From contig NZ_FNJA01000001.1 in assembly GCF_900104385.1 (NCBI RefSeq), positions 1,276,386 to 1,340,385 on the forward strand: a stretch of DNA of 64,000 nt, read 5' to 3'. The notes beneath the pieces were generated by a model, which was given only the letters and a program-made list of their open reading frames with translations, had not been told where the DNA came from and did not search any database. Positions within the stretch are counted from its first letter, which is position 1; the number at the start of each line of letters is the position of its first letter. This stretch comes from Rhodoferax sp. OV413. GTDB taxonomy: Bacteria > Pseudomonadota > Gammaproteobacteria > Burkholderiales > Burkholderiaceae_C. Both the position numbers and the translations under genes were made by a program. Below, piece by piece: positions 1-9,760 of this stretch.

Positions 1-149
1 CCACAGGCATTGGTGAAAAGGATGCAACTTGTCCTCCGGGAAGCAAGGCCCTGTCATCGGAGAGCGGATCTGAAAGCCGTACTCTGTGTTACAACCCTTT
101 GGGCCGCGTGCAATGGCGTGAAATTCCTGGACTGAGGACGGACCAATGA
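1..149 (+). CDS. C-terminal end of a PilY1-like pilus tip protein (5' partial)
   Basis: The frame starting at base 3 is open from the window edge to a TGA at 147-149. It encodes about 48 residues with two cysteines and ends in [16 protein letters not shown] Gly-Arg-x-x-Trp-Arg-Glu ending is typical of betaproteobacterial PilY1, the large type IV pilus tip adhesin/assembly factor, and pilY1 normally sits just before pilE in Burkholderiales minor-pilin operons. Its stop overlaps the pilE start as ATGA, implying translational coupling. The alternative frame starting at base 1 ends at 135 and looks less protein-like. The call rests on a short tail plus context. Confidence 0.55.
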   Translation, partial: TGIGEKDATCPPGSKALSSESGSESRTLCYNPLGRVQWREIPGLRTDQ

Positions 150-631
150 AGAACTTGAAGCGCCAGCAGGGCTTTACATTAATAGAGTTAATGATCACGG
201 TTGCCGTTATCGGCATATTGGCAGCGATCGCCTTTCCCAGCTATACAGAGCAGATAGCCCGCGGTCGCCGCACTGAGGCGCAAACGGTTTTGTTGAGCGG
301 CCAACAATGGATGGAGCGTTTTTACTCGGAAAACTATCGTTACGACCAGAATAGCGCGGGAACTGCGGTGACGGATACCAGTCAATTTCCCGCACGAGTA
401 GCCTCTACTCCTGCTGCAGCGTATTACGCCATCACAGTAAGCAATTCAGCATCCAGCCCCCGCACCAGCTATACCATTACAGCTACACGCAAAACCGGTA
501 CGAGCATGGCTGCGGATCGCTGCGGCGATATGACAGTGGACCACCTGGGGCGGCGCAGCATCGTGGCAGGCACGTACACAGCCAAGGCTGGATCCAACCT
601 CACCACGGCGATCGCCTACTGCTGGAAATAG
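146..631 (+). CDS. pilE: Type IV pilin (PilE family)
   Basis: 161 residues. A short basic leader ends at Gly9, and Phe10 would be the N-methylated first residue of mature pilin. GFTLIELM follows, with Glu14 at the essential +5 position, then a hydrophobic alpha-1 helix to about residue 32. Cys126 and Cys159 probably form the C-terminal disulfide D-loop. Leader cleavage by PilD and assembly into an inner-membrane-anchored fibre are established for the family. The start codon overlaps the upstream stop (ATGA), so this is the last gene of a pilY1-pilE operon. It could be either a minor or a major pilin; the length and operon position favour a PilE/ComP-like minor subunit. Confidence 0.85.
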   Translation: MKNLKRQQGFTLIELMITVAVIGILAAIAFPSYTEQIARGRRTEAQTVLLSGQQWMERFYSENYRYDQNSAGTAVTDTSQFPARVASTPAAAYYAITVSNSASSPRTSYTITATRKTGTSMAADRCGDMTVDHLGRRSIVAGTYTAKAGSNLTTAIAYCWK

Positions 632-654
632 GGTCAGGCACTGTACCCGAGAGA

Positions 655-1275
655 ATGCGTATTGCCACCGTTGTATGGGCAGCTATCGGCTCATTGGTTA
701 TCCATACTGCAATCCTTGGGCTACTTTGGCCAACCACTCCACCGCAACGTATATCCGACAGTCCCTCAACATCCGTCATTCAAGCACGCTTGCTCACCGA
801 GACTAGCACCCAAAAGGAGGAGGAAGCACGAACCTCAGGGCAGCTTCAAGCAGCTGTCATTGCGCCAGAGCCACCTTTGGTCACTCCACGCAAAACAAAA
901 GCTCGATCCAATCACGATACGCCCAACCCGATAGCTGCAGCAACTTCGGCAGAGCAATCCATACCAACCGCTCCAAGCCGCGAAGGCTACTTGCCTATTG
1001 AAAAAGTAGACCAACCTGCAACACCGCTAGGTGACTGGGAGATAGATCCCGAAATGTTGCCACGCAATACCACTCTACGGGTAGCAATACAACTCTGGAT
1101 ATCCGCGCAAGGGACGATCGACTATTGGGATCTGCTAGACACATCCATATCAGACCCGGATTTAGTTCAAAAAGCTCTCGCCACAATCGAGCAGACCCGC
1201 TTACAGCCAGCCTTGCTAAACCATACCGCGGTGCCTAGCGTACGTAGGTTAGAGCTTGTCATTAGCCGCGAATAG
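655..1275 (+). CDS. TonB-like membrane-anchored hypothetical protein
   Basis: 206 residues. The N-terminus is one membrane segment (about residues 5-25, TVVWAAIGSLVIHTAILGLL), followed by a Pro/Thr/Glu-rich linker (about 26-125) and a small globular C-terminal domain with the beta-strand pattern of TonB C-termini (LRVAIQLWISAQGTIDYW, then RRLELVIS at the end). The topology is therefore TonB/TolA-like, spanning from inner membrane to periplasm. No exbB/exbD lies next to it. It follows pilE by 23 bp, so it may be read with the pilus genes. A GAGAG sequence precedes the ATG. Function is inferred only from fold-like topology. Confidence 0.6.
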   Translation: MRIATVVWAAIGSLVIHTAILGLLWPTTPPQRISDSPSTSVIQARLLTETSTQKEEEARTSGQLQAAVIAPEPPLVTPRKTKARSNHDTPNPIAAATSAEQSIPTAPSREGYLPIEKVDQPATPLGDWEIDPEMLPRNTTLRVAIQLWISAQGTIDYWDLLDTSISDPDLVQKALATIEQTRLQPALLNHTAVPSVRRLELVISRE

Positions 1276-1318
1276 TATTTGCCGATGCTCTCTTCGTCCA
1301 TATGTAGAAAATCATCCC

Positions 1319-2428
1319 GTGACTGACTTCGATCTCGATTTGATGCAGCAAGCGCTGGCCCAAGCAACCCAAGCCCGCCTGCTCGCCCCCCCCAACCCAG
1401 CTGTCGGCTGCGTTATCACCACCCGAGATGGGCAGATTCTGGGTACAGGTCACACCCAGCGCGTAGGTGGCCCGCACGCCGAAGTCATGGCGCTGCGCGA
1501 TGCCGCAGCCCGCGGCCACAGCGTGCAGGGCGCGACGGCCTATGTCACCTTGGAGCCCTGCTCCCACCACGGCCGTACCGGCCCATGCTGCGATGCGCTG
1601 ATTTCAGCCGGTATCCGCAGACTGGTCGCCTCCATCGCCGACCCTAACCCCGTCGTCGCCGGCAACGGTTTTGCCCGGCTGCGCGCCGCTGGCGTCGAGG
1701 TTGAAATCGGCCCCGGAGCCGCCGAGTCCCGCGAACTCAACCTCGGCTTCTTCAGTCGCATGGTACGTAAAACACCTTGGGTGCGGATGAAAATCGCTGC
1801 CTCGCTGGACGGCAGCACGGGCTTGGCCAATGGCGACAGCCAATGGATCACATCACCTGCAGCCCGAACGGATGGCCATGCTTCCCGGGCCCGCGCCTGT
1901 GCGGTGTTGACGGGCATCGGCACCATCCTCAAAGACAATCCCTCGCTGGACGCGCGCTTGGTCGATACGCCGCGGCAACCGCATCTGGTGGTACTGGACA
2001 GCCGGCTGGAGACTCCGCCTGACGCTCATATTTTTATAGCTGGTCGCGCAGTCTATATATGCGCTAGCGAGCAAAATGACATTAAAAAGGCAGCCTTGGA
2101 GGCGGCAGGAGCCACTGTGCTTTACCTGCCCGATGCGGCAGGCCGGGTCGATCTGGCGGCAATGCTGCGCGAACTAGCGCGGCGCGAGATCAACGAAGTG
2201 CATGTGGAAGCCGGCCACACCCTCAACGGCGCGCTGGTCCAGGCCGGTTTAGTGGATGAATTCTTGGTCTACCTGGCACCCATGCTGATAGGCCCGGGCC
2301 TGGATATGGCCAGCCTATTGCCGCTGGACCAGCTGTCCGACGCAGTGCCTTTGGAGTTCACATCGGTCAGCCAAGTCGGCCCCGATATCCGCATCGCCGC
2401 ACGCATTCCGGGCCGCGACCAGTTCTGA
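1319..2428 (+). CDS. ribD: RibD: diaminohydroxyphosphoribosylaminopyrimidine deaminase / aminouracil reductase
   Basis: Bifunctional riboflavin enzyme carrying out deamination and then NADPH reduction of the pyrimidine intermediate. From the GTG at 1319 it is 369 residues. The deaminase half carries the zinc site HAEVMAL (about 53-59) and PCSHHGRTGPCC (80-91). The reductase half runs from about 150 to the end. The frame is open upstream to an ATG at 1256, but that start would overlap the previous gene and add 21 non-conserved residues; the GTG puts DFDLDLMQQAL at the N-terminus, as in the family. Bases 2024-2072 carry an in-frame copy of the dispersed two-hairpin repeat. First gene of the riboflavin block. 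Confidence 0.93.
   Translation: MTDFDLDLMQQALAQATQARLLAPPNPAVGCVITTRDGQILGTGHTQRVGGPHAEVMALRDAAARGHSVQGATAYVTLEPCSHHGRTGPCCDALISAGIRRLVASIADPNPVVAGNGFARLRAAGVEVEIGPGAAESRELNLGFFSRMVRKTPWVRMKIAASLDGSTGLANGDSQWITSPAARTDGHASRARACAVLTGIGTILKDNPSLDARLVDTPRQPHLVVLDSRLETPPDAHIFIAGRAVYICASEQNDIKKAALEAAGATVLYLPDAAGRVDLAAMLRELARREINEVHVEAGHTLNGALVQAGLVDEFLVYLAPMLIGPGLDMASLLPLDQLSDAVPLEFTSVSQVGPDIRIAARIPGRDQF
2024..2072 (-). repeat. Two-hairpin dispersed repeat, copy A, inside ribD
   Basis: Read on the minus strand, the segment has the family layout: a first arm AGCGCA ... TGCGC, then AGCTAT-A5-TATGAGC as a degenerate second hairpin. It lies in frame inside the ribD reductase domain and is translated as about AHIFIAGRAVYICASEQ. 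The AT-rich codons contrast with the surrounding GC-rich gene. It is the most diverged of the clear copies in its second hairpin. Confidence 0.55.
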
Positions 2429-2489
2429 ACAACTGCGCGGAATTTTCCCCCGCGCCAAGATCCATCCGAAACCCTGCGAAAATAGCCGG

Positions 2490-3134
2490 ATGTTTACCGG
2501 AATCATCACCGGCGTGGGGCGCATCGTCGCCGTGCACGACCTGGGCAGCTCTTCATCGCATGGCAAACGTCTCACCCTAGAGACGCCCGCCGGGTATCTG
2601 GACGACGTGGGTTTGGGGGACAGCATCGCGCTCAACGGCGCCTGCATGACCGCCACCACTCTCAGCCCCAGCCAGCGCCAATTCACCATCGACATTTCCG
2701 CCGAGTCGCTCGACAAGACGACCGGTCTGGACACGCCAGGCCCCGTCAATCTGGAAAAGGCCTTGCGCGCCCACGACCGGCTGGGCGGCCACATCGTCTC
2801 CGGCCATGTGGACGGCATAGGCAGCGTGACCGAGTTCAGCCAGATCGGCGAAAGCTGGCTGCTGGTCATCCTGGCGCCGCCCAGCCTGGCCAAATACCTA
2901 GCCTACAAGGGCTCGATCACAGTCAACGGGGTCAGCCTCACCGTCAACCAGATTACCGACATGGCCGCGGGATGCGAGATGCGTATCAACCTGATACCGC
3001 ACACGGTGGACAACACCGCACTCGGCAACCTGCGCGTCGGCTCCAGCGTCAATCTGGAGATTGACCTGATCGCACGCTATGTGGAGCGCATGCTCCAGGC
3101 CGACCCGCAGCAACCTGTAAAGCCAGCACCATGA
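2490..3134 (+). CDS. ribE: Riboflavin synthase alpha subunit
   Basis: 214 residues, the usual length for the trimeric alpha-type riboflavin synthase, which dismutates two 6,7-dimethyl-8-ribityllumazine molecules into riboflavin. It starts with the hallmark MFTGIITGVG and contains two tandem lumazine-binding barrels (about 1-97 and 98-195), seen in the matching motifs LNGACMT and VNGVSLTVN. The TGA overlaps the ribB start (ATGA at 3131-3134). The gene is called ribC in E. coli nomenclature. No FMN riboswitch is recognisable in the 61 bp upstream. Confidence 0.95.
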   Translation: MFTGIITGVGRIVAVHDLGSSSSHGKRLTLETPAGYLDDVGLGDSIALNGACMTATTLSPSQRQFTIDISAESLDKTTGLDTPGPVNLEKALRAHDRLGGHIVSGHVDGIGSVTEFSQIGESWLLVILAPPSLAKYLAYKGSITVNGVSLTVNQITDMAAGCEMRINLIPHTVDNTALGNLRVGSSVNLEIDLIARYVERMLQADPQQPVKPAP

Positions 3135-4270
3135 CAGCACCCTCTCCCGTCGCCATCTCTCCGGTCGAAGACATCGTTGCCGACATACGCGCCGGCCGCA
3201 TGGTGATTCTGGTCGACGAAGAAGACCGCGAAAACGAAGGCGACCTGATCCTGGCAGCTGACCATGTAAGCGCCGAAGCCATCAACTTCATGGCCCGCCA
3301 TGCGCGCGGCTTGATCTGCCTGACCCTGTCGCGTGAAATGTGCGAACGCCTGCAGCTGCCGCCCATGGTGGCGCGCAACGGCACCAAACAAGGTACGGCA
3401 TTCACCATTTCCATCGAAGCCGCCGAGGGCGTCACTACCGGCATCTCCGCGGCCGACCGCGCCCGCACCGTGCAAGCCGCCGTGGCCCGCAATGCCAGCG
3501 CCAGCGATCTGGTGCAGCCCGGCCACATCTTCCCGCTGCAGGCCGTAGATGGTGGCGTGCTGATGCGCGCCGGCCATACCGAAGCCGGCTGTGACCTGTC
3601 CGTGATGGCCGGCTGCAGTCCCGCATCGGTGATCTGCGAAGTGATGAACGACGACGGCACCATGGCCCGCCTGCCGGACCTGCAGATCTTTGCCGCGCTG
3701 CACGGCCTGAAGATCGGCACCATTGCCGACCTGATCGAATACCGCAGCCGCAATGAATCCCTGATCGAGCAAGTCGGCAGCCGGCAGATTGAAACCGCCT
3801 TTGGCAGCTTCACCGCGCGAGCCTTCCGCGACAAGCCCAGCGGCGGCGTGCATCTGGCCTTGGTCAAAGGCAGCTGGGCCGCCGATGAATCGATTGCCGC
3901 GCGCGTGCACGAGCCGCTGTCGGTACTCGACGTATTGGAAGTGAACCGCAGCCTGCACTCCTGGAGCCTGGACGCCAGCCTGCGCCACATCGCAACTGAG
4001 GGCAAAGGCGTCGCCGTGCTGCTGAACTGCGGCGAAAGCGCCGCCGAGCTGCTGGCCCAGTTTGACGGCACCGCCCGCCCGGCCCAGGCCCCTGAACGCG
4101 GCCAGATGGACCTGCGCACCTACGGCATTGGCGCACAGATTCTGCTGGCCTGCGGCGTACACAAGATGCAACTCATGGGCAGCCCACGGCGCAGCCCCGG
4201 CCTGGTCGGCTACGGGCTGGAAACCACCGGCTACCTGGCGCCCCAAGAACCCGGCTCAGGTACCACCTAA
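3131..4270 (+). CDS. ribB: 3,4-dihydroxy-2-butanone-4-phosphate synthase with degenerate GTP cyclohydrolase II domain (RibBX type)
   Basis: 379 residues. Residues 1-205 are a complete DHBP synthase converting ribulose-5-phosphate, with the acidic metal loop [10 protein letters not shown] (29-38) and [11 protein letters not shown]. Residues from about 210 follow GTP cyclohydrolase II, but the zinc-binding cysteines are lost: where RibA has VHSECLTGD...LRCDCG, this protein reads [20 protein letters not shown] with no Cys. The C-terminal half is therefore probably not catalytic, so a separate ribA should exist elsewhere. Hybrids of this kind (RibBX) are known in Proteobacteria. Overlaps ribE by 4 bp. 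Confidence 0.9.
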   Translation: MTAPSPVAISPVEDIVADIRAGRMVILVDEEDRENEGDLILAADHVSAEAINFMARHARGLICLTLSREMCERLQLPPMVARNGTKQGTAFTISIEAAEGVTTGISAADRARTVQAAVARNASASDLVQPGHIFPLQAVDGGVLMRAGHTEAGCDLSVMAGCSPASVICEVMNDDGTMARLPDLQIFAALHGLKIGTIADLIEYRSRNESLIEQVGSRQIETAFGSFTARAFRDKPSGGVHLALVKGSWAADESIAARVHEPLSVLDVLEVNRSLHSWSLDASLRHIATEGKGVAVLLNCGESAAELLAQFDGTARPAQAPERGQMDLRTYGIGAQILLACGVHKMQLMGSPRRSPGLVGYGLETTGYLAPQEPGSGTT

Positions 4271-4298
4271 GCCCCCAACAAGCACACAAGGAACCCAC

Positions 4299-4775
4299 AT
4301 GCTGGAAGCTGACAAAGGCGGCCTCGCGCCCCAGGATGCCCGCTGGAACGGCAGCAAGCTGCGTATCGCCATCGTGCAAGCCCGTTTCAACGAAGCCATC
4401 ACCAACGCCCTGGCCGACGCCTGTAAAGGCGAACTGGAAGCCCTGGGCGTGCTGGCCAGCAATATCGACCACGTGCAAGTCCCCGGCGCCCTCGAAGTAC
4501 CGTTGGCACTGCAAGCGCTGGCCGAAACCGAGCAATACGACGCCATGGTCGCCCTGGGCTGCATCATCCGCGGCGAGACCTACCACTTCGAACTGGTGGC
4601 CAACGAATCCGGTAGCGCCGTTACCCGTATCGGGCTGGACTACCAAATCCCGATTGCCAACGCAATCATCACCACCGAAAACCTGGCGCAAGCCGTGGCC
4701 CGCCAAACCGACAAGGGCGTTGATGCGGCCCGTGTTGCTGTGGAAATGGCCAACCTGCTGGAACAATTGGCATGA
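4299..4775 (+). CDS. ribH: 6,7-dimethyl-8-ribityllumazine synthase
   Basis: 158 residues, the usual length. It condenses the RibB product with the pyrimidine from RibD and forms the lumazine used by RibE. Visible motifs are VQARFNEAI near residue 27, [10 protein letters not shown] at 61-70 and [11 protein letters not shown] with catalytic His96. The frame is open far upstream, but ATG 4299 follows AAGGAACCC and gives the conserved N-terminus. Its TGA overlaps the nusB ATG by 4 bp, a coupling common in bacteria. Confidence 0.95.
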   Translation: MLEADKGGLAPQDARWNGSKLRIAIVQARFNEAITNALADACKGELEALGVLASNIDHVQVPGALEVPLALQALAETEQYDAMVALGCIIRGETYHFELVANESGSAVTRIGLDYQIPIANAIITTENLAQAVARQTDKGVDAARVAVEMANLLEQLA

Positions 4776-5329
4776 GCACCCCTGACAACACCACCCCACC
4801 CGCCTCTGCCACCAAGCGGCCGCGCCAATCGCGTAGCGGCCTCACCGACACCGGCGTGCGCAAAGCCGCCGCCAAGTCCGACCGCAGCCGTGCCCGTGAA
4901 TTCGCCCTGCAGGCGCTGTACCAGCACCTGGTGGGCCGCAACGACGCGGCGGCTATCGATGTATTCACCCGCGACCTGGCCGGTTTCCACAAGGCCGACT
5001 CGGTGCATTACGACGCGCTGCTGCACGGCTGCATCGAACAAGCGGCCGAGCTGGACGCGCTGATCCTGCCGCTGCTGGACCGCAAACTGGAAGAAATCTC
5101 GCCCGTCGAGCGCTCCGTCATGTGGATCGGCGTGTACGAGATGCGCAACTGCCTGGACGTGCCCTGGCGCGTGGTGCTGAACGAATGCATCGAGTTGGCC
5201 AAGGAATTTGGCGGCACCGACGGCCACAAATATGTGAACGGCATCTTGAACGGCCTGGCGCCCAGCTTGCGCGCCGCCGAGGTCCAGGCCGACAAGGCCG
5301 GCAAAGTTGGAAAAACCAATACCGACTAA
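4772..5329 (+). CDS. nusB: Transcription antitermination factor NusB
   Basis: 185 residues. NusB binds boxA RNA with NusE/S10 in rRNA antitermination. The all-helical core starts at about residue 36 ([14 protein letters not shown]) and ends near [15 protein letters not shown], a conserved NusB signature. The first 35 residues form a polar, basic extension that makes the protein longer than E. coli NusB, as is usual in Burkholderiales. It is coupled to ribH by ATGA. Confidence 0.93.
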   Translation: MSTPDNTTPPASATKRPRQSRSGLTDTGVRKAAAKSDRSRAREFALQALYQHLVGRNDAAAIDVFTRDLAGFHKADSVHYDALLHGCIEQAAELDALILPLLDRKLEEISPVERSVMWIGVYEMRNCLDVPWRVVLNECIELAKEFGGTDGHKYVNGILNGLAPSLRAAEVQADKAGKVGKTNTD

Positions 5330-5350
5330 TCCCGACTTAAGGCAGAACGC

Positions 5351-6535
5351 ATGCGGATATCCCGGCGGGCCCAGGCCATCGAGCCGTTTTACGTGATGGA
5401 AGTGGCCAAGGCCGCCTCCGAACTGGCCCAGAAAGTCGCCCATACCGACCAGCCGATGGTGTTCCTGAACATCGGCGAACCCGACTTCACAGCGCCCCCG
5501 CTGGTGCAGCAGGCCGCCACCCAGGCCATCCGCGACGGCGCCACCCAGTACACCCAGGCCACCGGCATGCTGGCCCTGCGCGAACGCATCAGCGCCTGGT
5601 ATGCGAGCCGCTTTGGCGTGCAGGTGGCCGCCAGCCGCATCGTGGTGACCGCCGGCGCCTCGGCCGCGCTGCAACTGGCCTGCCTGGCCTTGATAGACGC
5701 GGGCGACGAAATCTTGATGCCCGACCCCAGCTACCCCTGCAACCGGCATTTCGTATCGGCGGCCGATGGCAAAGCGGTGCTGCTGCCCGCCAGCGCCGCC
5801 GACCGCTACCAGCTGAGCGCAGCCCAGGTCGCCGCCGCCTGGACCGACAAGACCCGCGGCGTGCTGCTGGCATCGCCCTCCAACCCCACCGGTACCTCCA
5901 TCGCGCCCGACGAGCTACGCCGCATCCACAACGTGGTGCAGCAGCACTGCGGCATCACCCTGGTGGACGAAATCTACCTGGGCCTGAGCCACGATGACCG
6001 CTTTGGCCAGACCGCGCTAGCGCTGGACGACCAGATCATCAGCATCAACAGCTTCAGCAAATACTTCCACATGACCGGCTGGCGGCTTGGCTGGCTGGTC
6101 GTGCCCGAAGCCCTGGTCCCGGTCATCGAGCGGATTGCGCAAAACCTGTTCATCTGCCCCAGCACCGTGGCACAGCATGCGGCGCTGGCCTGCTTCGAAA
6201 ACGCCAGCATTGCAGAATTCGAACGCCGCCGGGCCGAGTTCAAAGCCCGGCGCGACTACTTTATTCCAGCCTTGAATGCGCTGGGATTTTTAGTACCCAA
6301 AATGCCCGATGGCGCATTCTATGCCTGGGCAGACTGCTCTCAAATATGCAGCAAACTAGGCATCAAGGACAGCTGGGATCTGGCCTATGAAATCATGCAC
6401 CGGGCCCACGTCGCCGTGACGCCGGGACGCGATTTCGGCAGCGCCGACACGCACAAATACCTGCGCTTCTCCACTGCCAGTTCGATGGACAACCTGCACA
6501 CGGCCATCGCCCGCTTGCGCGCCATGCTGGGCTGA
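5351..6535 (+). CDS. PLP-dependent class I/II aminotransferase
   Basis: 394 residues, fold type I. The PLP-lysine is Lys237 in SINSFSKYFHMTGWR. Other family marks are NIGEPDF (40-46), SNPTGT (177-182) and VDEIYL (205-210). The MTGWRLGW stretch is shared with alanine/aspartate-type aminotransferases. The substrate cannot be fixed from sequence; in related genomes this gene regularly sits between nusB and ybgC. It is read in line with nusB (21-bp gap) and ybgC (5-bp gap). Confidence 0.85.
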   Translation: MRISRRAQAIEPFYVMEVAKAASELAQKVAHTDQPMVFLNIGEPDFTAPPLVQQAATQAIRDGATQYTQATGMLALRERISAWYASRFGVQVAASRIVVTAGASAALQLACLALIDAGDEILMPDPSYPCNRHFVSAADGKAVLLPASAADRYQLSAAQVAAAWTDKTRGVLLASPSNPTGTSIAPDELRRIHNVVQQHCGITLVDEIYLGLSHDDRFGQTALALDDQIISINSFSKYFHMTGWRLGWLVVPEALVPVIERIAQNLFICPSTVAQHAALACFENASIAEFERRRAEFKARRDYFIPALNALGFLVPKMPDGAFYAWADCSQICSKLGIKDSWDLAYEIMHRAHVAVTPGRDFGSADTHKYLRFSTASSMDNLHTAIARLRAMLG

Positions 6536-6540
6536 ACACC

Positions 6541-6941
6541 ATGGAAGCCAACACCATCTTCACCCTGCCCGTCCGCGTCTACTGGGAAGACACCGACGCG
6601 GGCGGCATCGTCTTCTACGCCAACTATCTGAAGTTTTTTGAACGTGCCCGCACCGAATGGCTGCGCTCGCTGGGCATACAGCAGCGCGACCTGAAGGAAA
6701 CCAGCGGCGGCATGTTCGTGGTGGCCGAAACTACCGTGAAGTACCTGCGCTCGGCCCGGCTGGACGACCAACTTCTGGTTACCGCCCAACTGGAACAAAT
6801 CGGCCGCTCCACACTCACAATCAAGCAGCAAGCGCTGTGCGGTGACACCGTGCTGTGCGAAGGCAGTATCCGTATCTGCTGGGTACAGGCCGAGACCCTC
6901 AAGTCCAGCCGCATCCCGTCCAACCTTTTAGAAATTTTGCA

Positions 6942-6945
<4 letters not shown>
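6541..6945 (+). CDS. ybgC: Tol-Pal-associated acyl-CoA thioesterase YbgC
   Basis: 134 residues, a single hotdog domain. The 4HBT signature YWEDTDAGGIVFYANYLKF (about 14-32) contains the catalytic Asp. YbgC hydrolyses acyl-CoA and is the classical first gene of tol-pal operons. Its TGA overlaps the tolQ ATG (6942-6945). Confidence 0.9.
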
Positions 6946-7652
<707 letters not shown>

Positions 7653-7657
7653 GCGCC

Positions 7658-8077
7658 ATGCCAGGCATGGTTTCCCGGGGCCGCGGACGGCGCACCATCA
7701 ACGAGATCAACATGGTGCCCTTCATCGACGTGATGCTGGTGCTGCTGATCATCTTCATGGTGACCGCGCCCATGATCAGCCCCAGCGTGGTCGATCTGCC
7801 CAGCGTCGGCAAGGCCGGCAAGCAGCCCGACAAGGTGATACAGATCGTCATCGCCAAAGACGAGACGCTGGAACTCAAACTGCAAAGCAAAACCACCAAG
7901 CTCGGCAACCGCGATGTGGCCAGCGCCGTAAAAACCGCGCAGGGCGGCGACGCTGCCATGCCCGTGGTCATCAGCGCCGACCGCACGGTCAAATACGAGT
8001 CGGTGGTAAAGGTGATGGACACCTTGCAGCGCGCAGGCATACAGCGCGTCGGCCTGTCGGTCCAACTGGGCAACTAG
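7658..8077 (+). CDS. tolR: TolR, proton-channel subunit of the Tol system
   Basis: 139 residues, ExbD/TolR family. A basic cytoplasmic N-terminus is followed by one membrane helix starting at MVPFIDVMLVLLIIFMV. Asp24 is the conserved protonatable residue. The periplasmic domain fills about residues 45-139. It lies 5 bp after tolQ and 7 bp before tolA. Confidence 0.94.
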   Translation: MPGMVSRGRGRRTINEINMVPFIDVMLVLLIIFMVTAPMISPSVVDLPSVGKAGKQPDKVIQIVIAKDETLELKLQSKTTKLGNRDVASAVKTAQGGDAAMPVVISADRTVKYESVVKVMDTLQRAGIQRVGLSVQLGN

Positions 8078-8084
8078 AGCCACC

Positions 8085-9044
8085 ATGCACGCCGCACCCG
8101 ACAGCATCAGCCTCGCCCCACCCCAGCCGCCCGGCATGGTGCGGGCGTTCGGCCTGGCCCTGCTGGCGCACGCACTGCTGCTGGTCGCCCTGACCTGGAG
8201 CGTCAACTGGAAGCAGACCGAGAGCGCCACGGTAGAGGCCGAGATCTGGTCGTCCATTCCGCAGCAAGCCGCACCCAAAGCCGTGGAGGAGCCACCACCG
8301 CCGCCCCCACCGCCCGCGGAGGAAACCCGCCCGCCTCCCAAGCCGGTAGAAAAAGTCCAGCCGCCGCCCGCTCCCGAAGTCAAGGATGCCGACATCGCCC
8401 TCGAGCGCGCCAAGAAGAAACGCGAAGCCGAGAAGCTTGAACAAGCCCAACAAGAAAAGCTGGACAAAGCCAAGCGTGAGAAAGCCAAGATCGAAAAGGA
8501 CAAGCAGGACGCCCTGAAGGCCCAGAAAGCCGAGGAAGAAGCCGACAAGAAGCGCGCCGAAGACAAGCGCGCCAAAGAAAAAAAAGCCGCCCAGGACAAG
8601 CAGGCGGCTCTGGACGCCCAACGGGATGAAACCCGCCGCGACGAAACCCGCAAAGCCCAGGCCGAAGCCAAGGCGCTGGCCGCCCAGCGCGAAGCCAATC
8701 TGAAGCGCATGGCGGGTCTGGCAGGTGCCACCGGGGGTGCGAACGCGACCGGCAGCGCGCTGCAGTCCGCGGGCCCATCCAGCGGCTACGGCGGCCGGGT
8801 CACCGCCAAGGTCCGGCCGAATATCGTATTCCCGGACAGCATTGATGGCAACCCGATGGCAGATGTAGAGGTACGCTCCGCACCTGATGGCACCATTCTC
8901 AGCCGGAAACTGGTCAAATCCAGTGGCAACAAGGCCTGGGACGATGCCGTACTCAAGGCCATCGACAAAACCGAAACCATGCCGCGTGATACCGATGGCC
9001 GTGTGCCCTCGCCATTGACGATTGGCTTCAGACCCAAAGACTAA
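8085..9044 (+). CDS. tolA: TolA, periplasm-spanning Tol protein
   Basis: 319 residues. One N-terminal membrane helix (about 20-40, FGLALLAHALLLVALTW) is followed by a proline stretch (about 67-95), a long Lys/Ala/Glu/Asp helix (about 100-215) and a TonB-like C-terminal domain (about 235-319, RPNIVFPDSIDGNPMADVEV). This is the usual TolA architecture linking TolQR to the outer membrane. tolB and pal do not follow; the next gene is a metabolic hydrolase. Confidence 0.9.
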   Translation: MHAAPDSISLAPPQPPGMVRAFGLALLAHALLLVALTWSVNWKQTESATVEAEIWSSIPQQAAPKAVEEPPPPPPPPAEETRPPPKPVEKVQPPPAPEVKDADIALERAKKKREAEKLEQAQQEKLDKAKREKAKIEKDKQDALKAQKAEEEADKKRAEDKRAKEKKAAQDKQAALDAQRDETRRDETRKAQAEAKALAAQREANLKRMAGLAGATGGANATGSALQSAGPSSGYGGRVTAKVRPNIVFPDSIDGNPMADVEVRSAPDGTILSRKLVKSSGNKAWDDAVLKAIDKTETMPRDTDGRVPSPLTIGFRPKD

Positions 9045-9057
9045 CCTTAAGAAACCC

Positions 9058-9753
9058 ATGCAATACGTGATCGCGCCCCCTGCAGTTGTCTCCGTACCCG
9101 TAGTCGGCCAAGCCGCCCGCTTCCCGGTACACCGCATCTACTGTGTAGGCCGCAATTACGCCGAGCATGCCAAGGAAATGGGCTTTACCGGCCGCGAGCC
9201 GCCGTTCTTCTTCATGAAGCCGGCCGACGCCGTGGTGGCAGTGGAAGCCGGAAACACCGGCAGCGTGGCCTACCCGTCCCTGACCGGCAACCTGCACCAC
9301 GAGGTCGAGCTGGTGGTGGCCATCGGTACCGGCGGCAAAAATATCTCCGCCGCCAACGCCCACCAGCACATCTACGGCTTTGCCGTCGGCCTGGACATGA
9401 CGCGCCGCGACCTGCAAAACGAGATGAAGAAGCAAGGCCGACCCTGGTGCATAGGCAAGGGCTTCGAGCAGTCTGCCCCCATCGGCCCCATCACCCCCCT
9501 CGCCCAGGCCGCTGGCGTGGAGCAGGCCGAAATCGCCTTGCAGGTCAACGGCCAAGACCGCCAGCGCAGCACCGTAGCCCAACTGATCTGGAGCATTGCC
9601 GAAACCATCGAGCATCTGTCGGCCGCCTGGGAACTTCAGCCCGGTGACCTGATTTACTCGGGCACGCCCGAAGGCGTGGGCGCCGTGGTGCCGGGCGACA
9701 CCTTGGTGGGCAGCGTGGAGGGCCTGGTTCCCCTGTCGATCCGCATCGCCTGA
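9058..9753 (+). CDS. Fumarylacetoacetate hydrolase-fold protein
   Basis: 231 residues, FAH superfamily (the fold shared by acylpyruvases, oxaloacetate decarboxylases and HpaG-like enzymes). It carries VGRNYAEHAKEMG near the N-terminus, the metal-binding segment HHEVELVVAIG, and SGTPEGVGAVVPGD near the C-terminus. The HAKEMG form and the length resemble the FAHD1-like acylpyruvase/oxaloacetate decarboxylase group. ATG 9058 was chosen because the in-frame extension overlaps tolA. Confidence 0.82.
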   Translation: MQYVIAPPAVVSVPVVGQAARFPVHRIYCVGRNYAEHAKEMGFTGREPPFFFMKPADAVVAVEAGNTGSVAYPSLTGNLHHEVELVVAIGTGGKNISAANAHQHIYGFAVGLDMTRRDLQNEMKKQGRPWCIGKGFEQSAPIGPITPLAQAAGVEQAEIALQVNGQDRQRSTVAQLIWSIAETIEHLSAAWELQPGDLIYSGTPEGVGAVVPGDTLVGSVEGLVPLSIRIA

Positions 9754-9760
9754 ACCGCGT

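Noticed and set aside
655-1275. A true TonB system
   Set aside because: No exbB/exbD or TonB-dependent receptor is nearby, and the C-terminal similarity is only in fold pattern.
1256-1318. ATG at 1256 as the ribD start
   Set aside because: It overlaps the upstream gene by 20 bp and adds a non-conserved stretch; the GTG at 1319 fits the family start.
2429-2489. FMN riboswitch before ribE, or before ribD
   Set aside because: Neither interval shows the conserved RFN element sequences, and both are too short.
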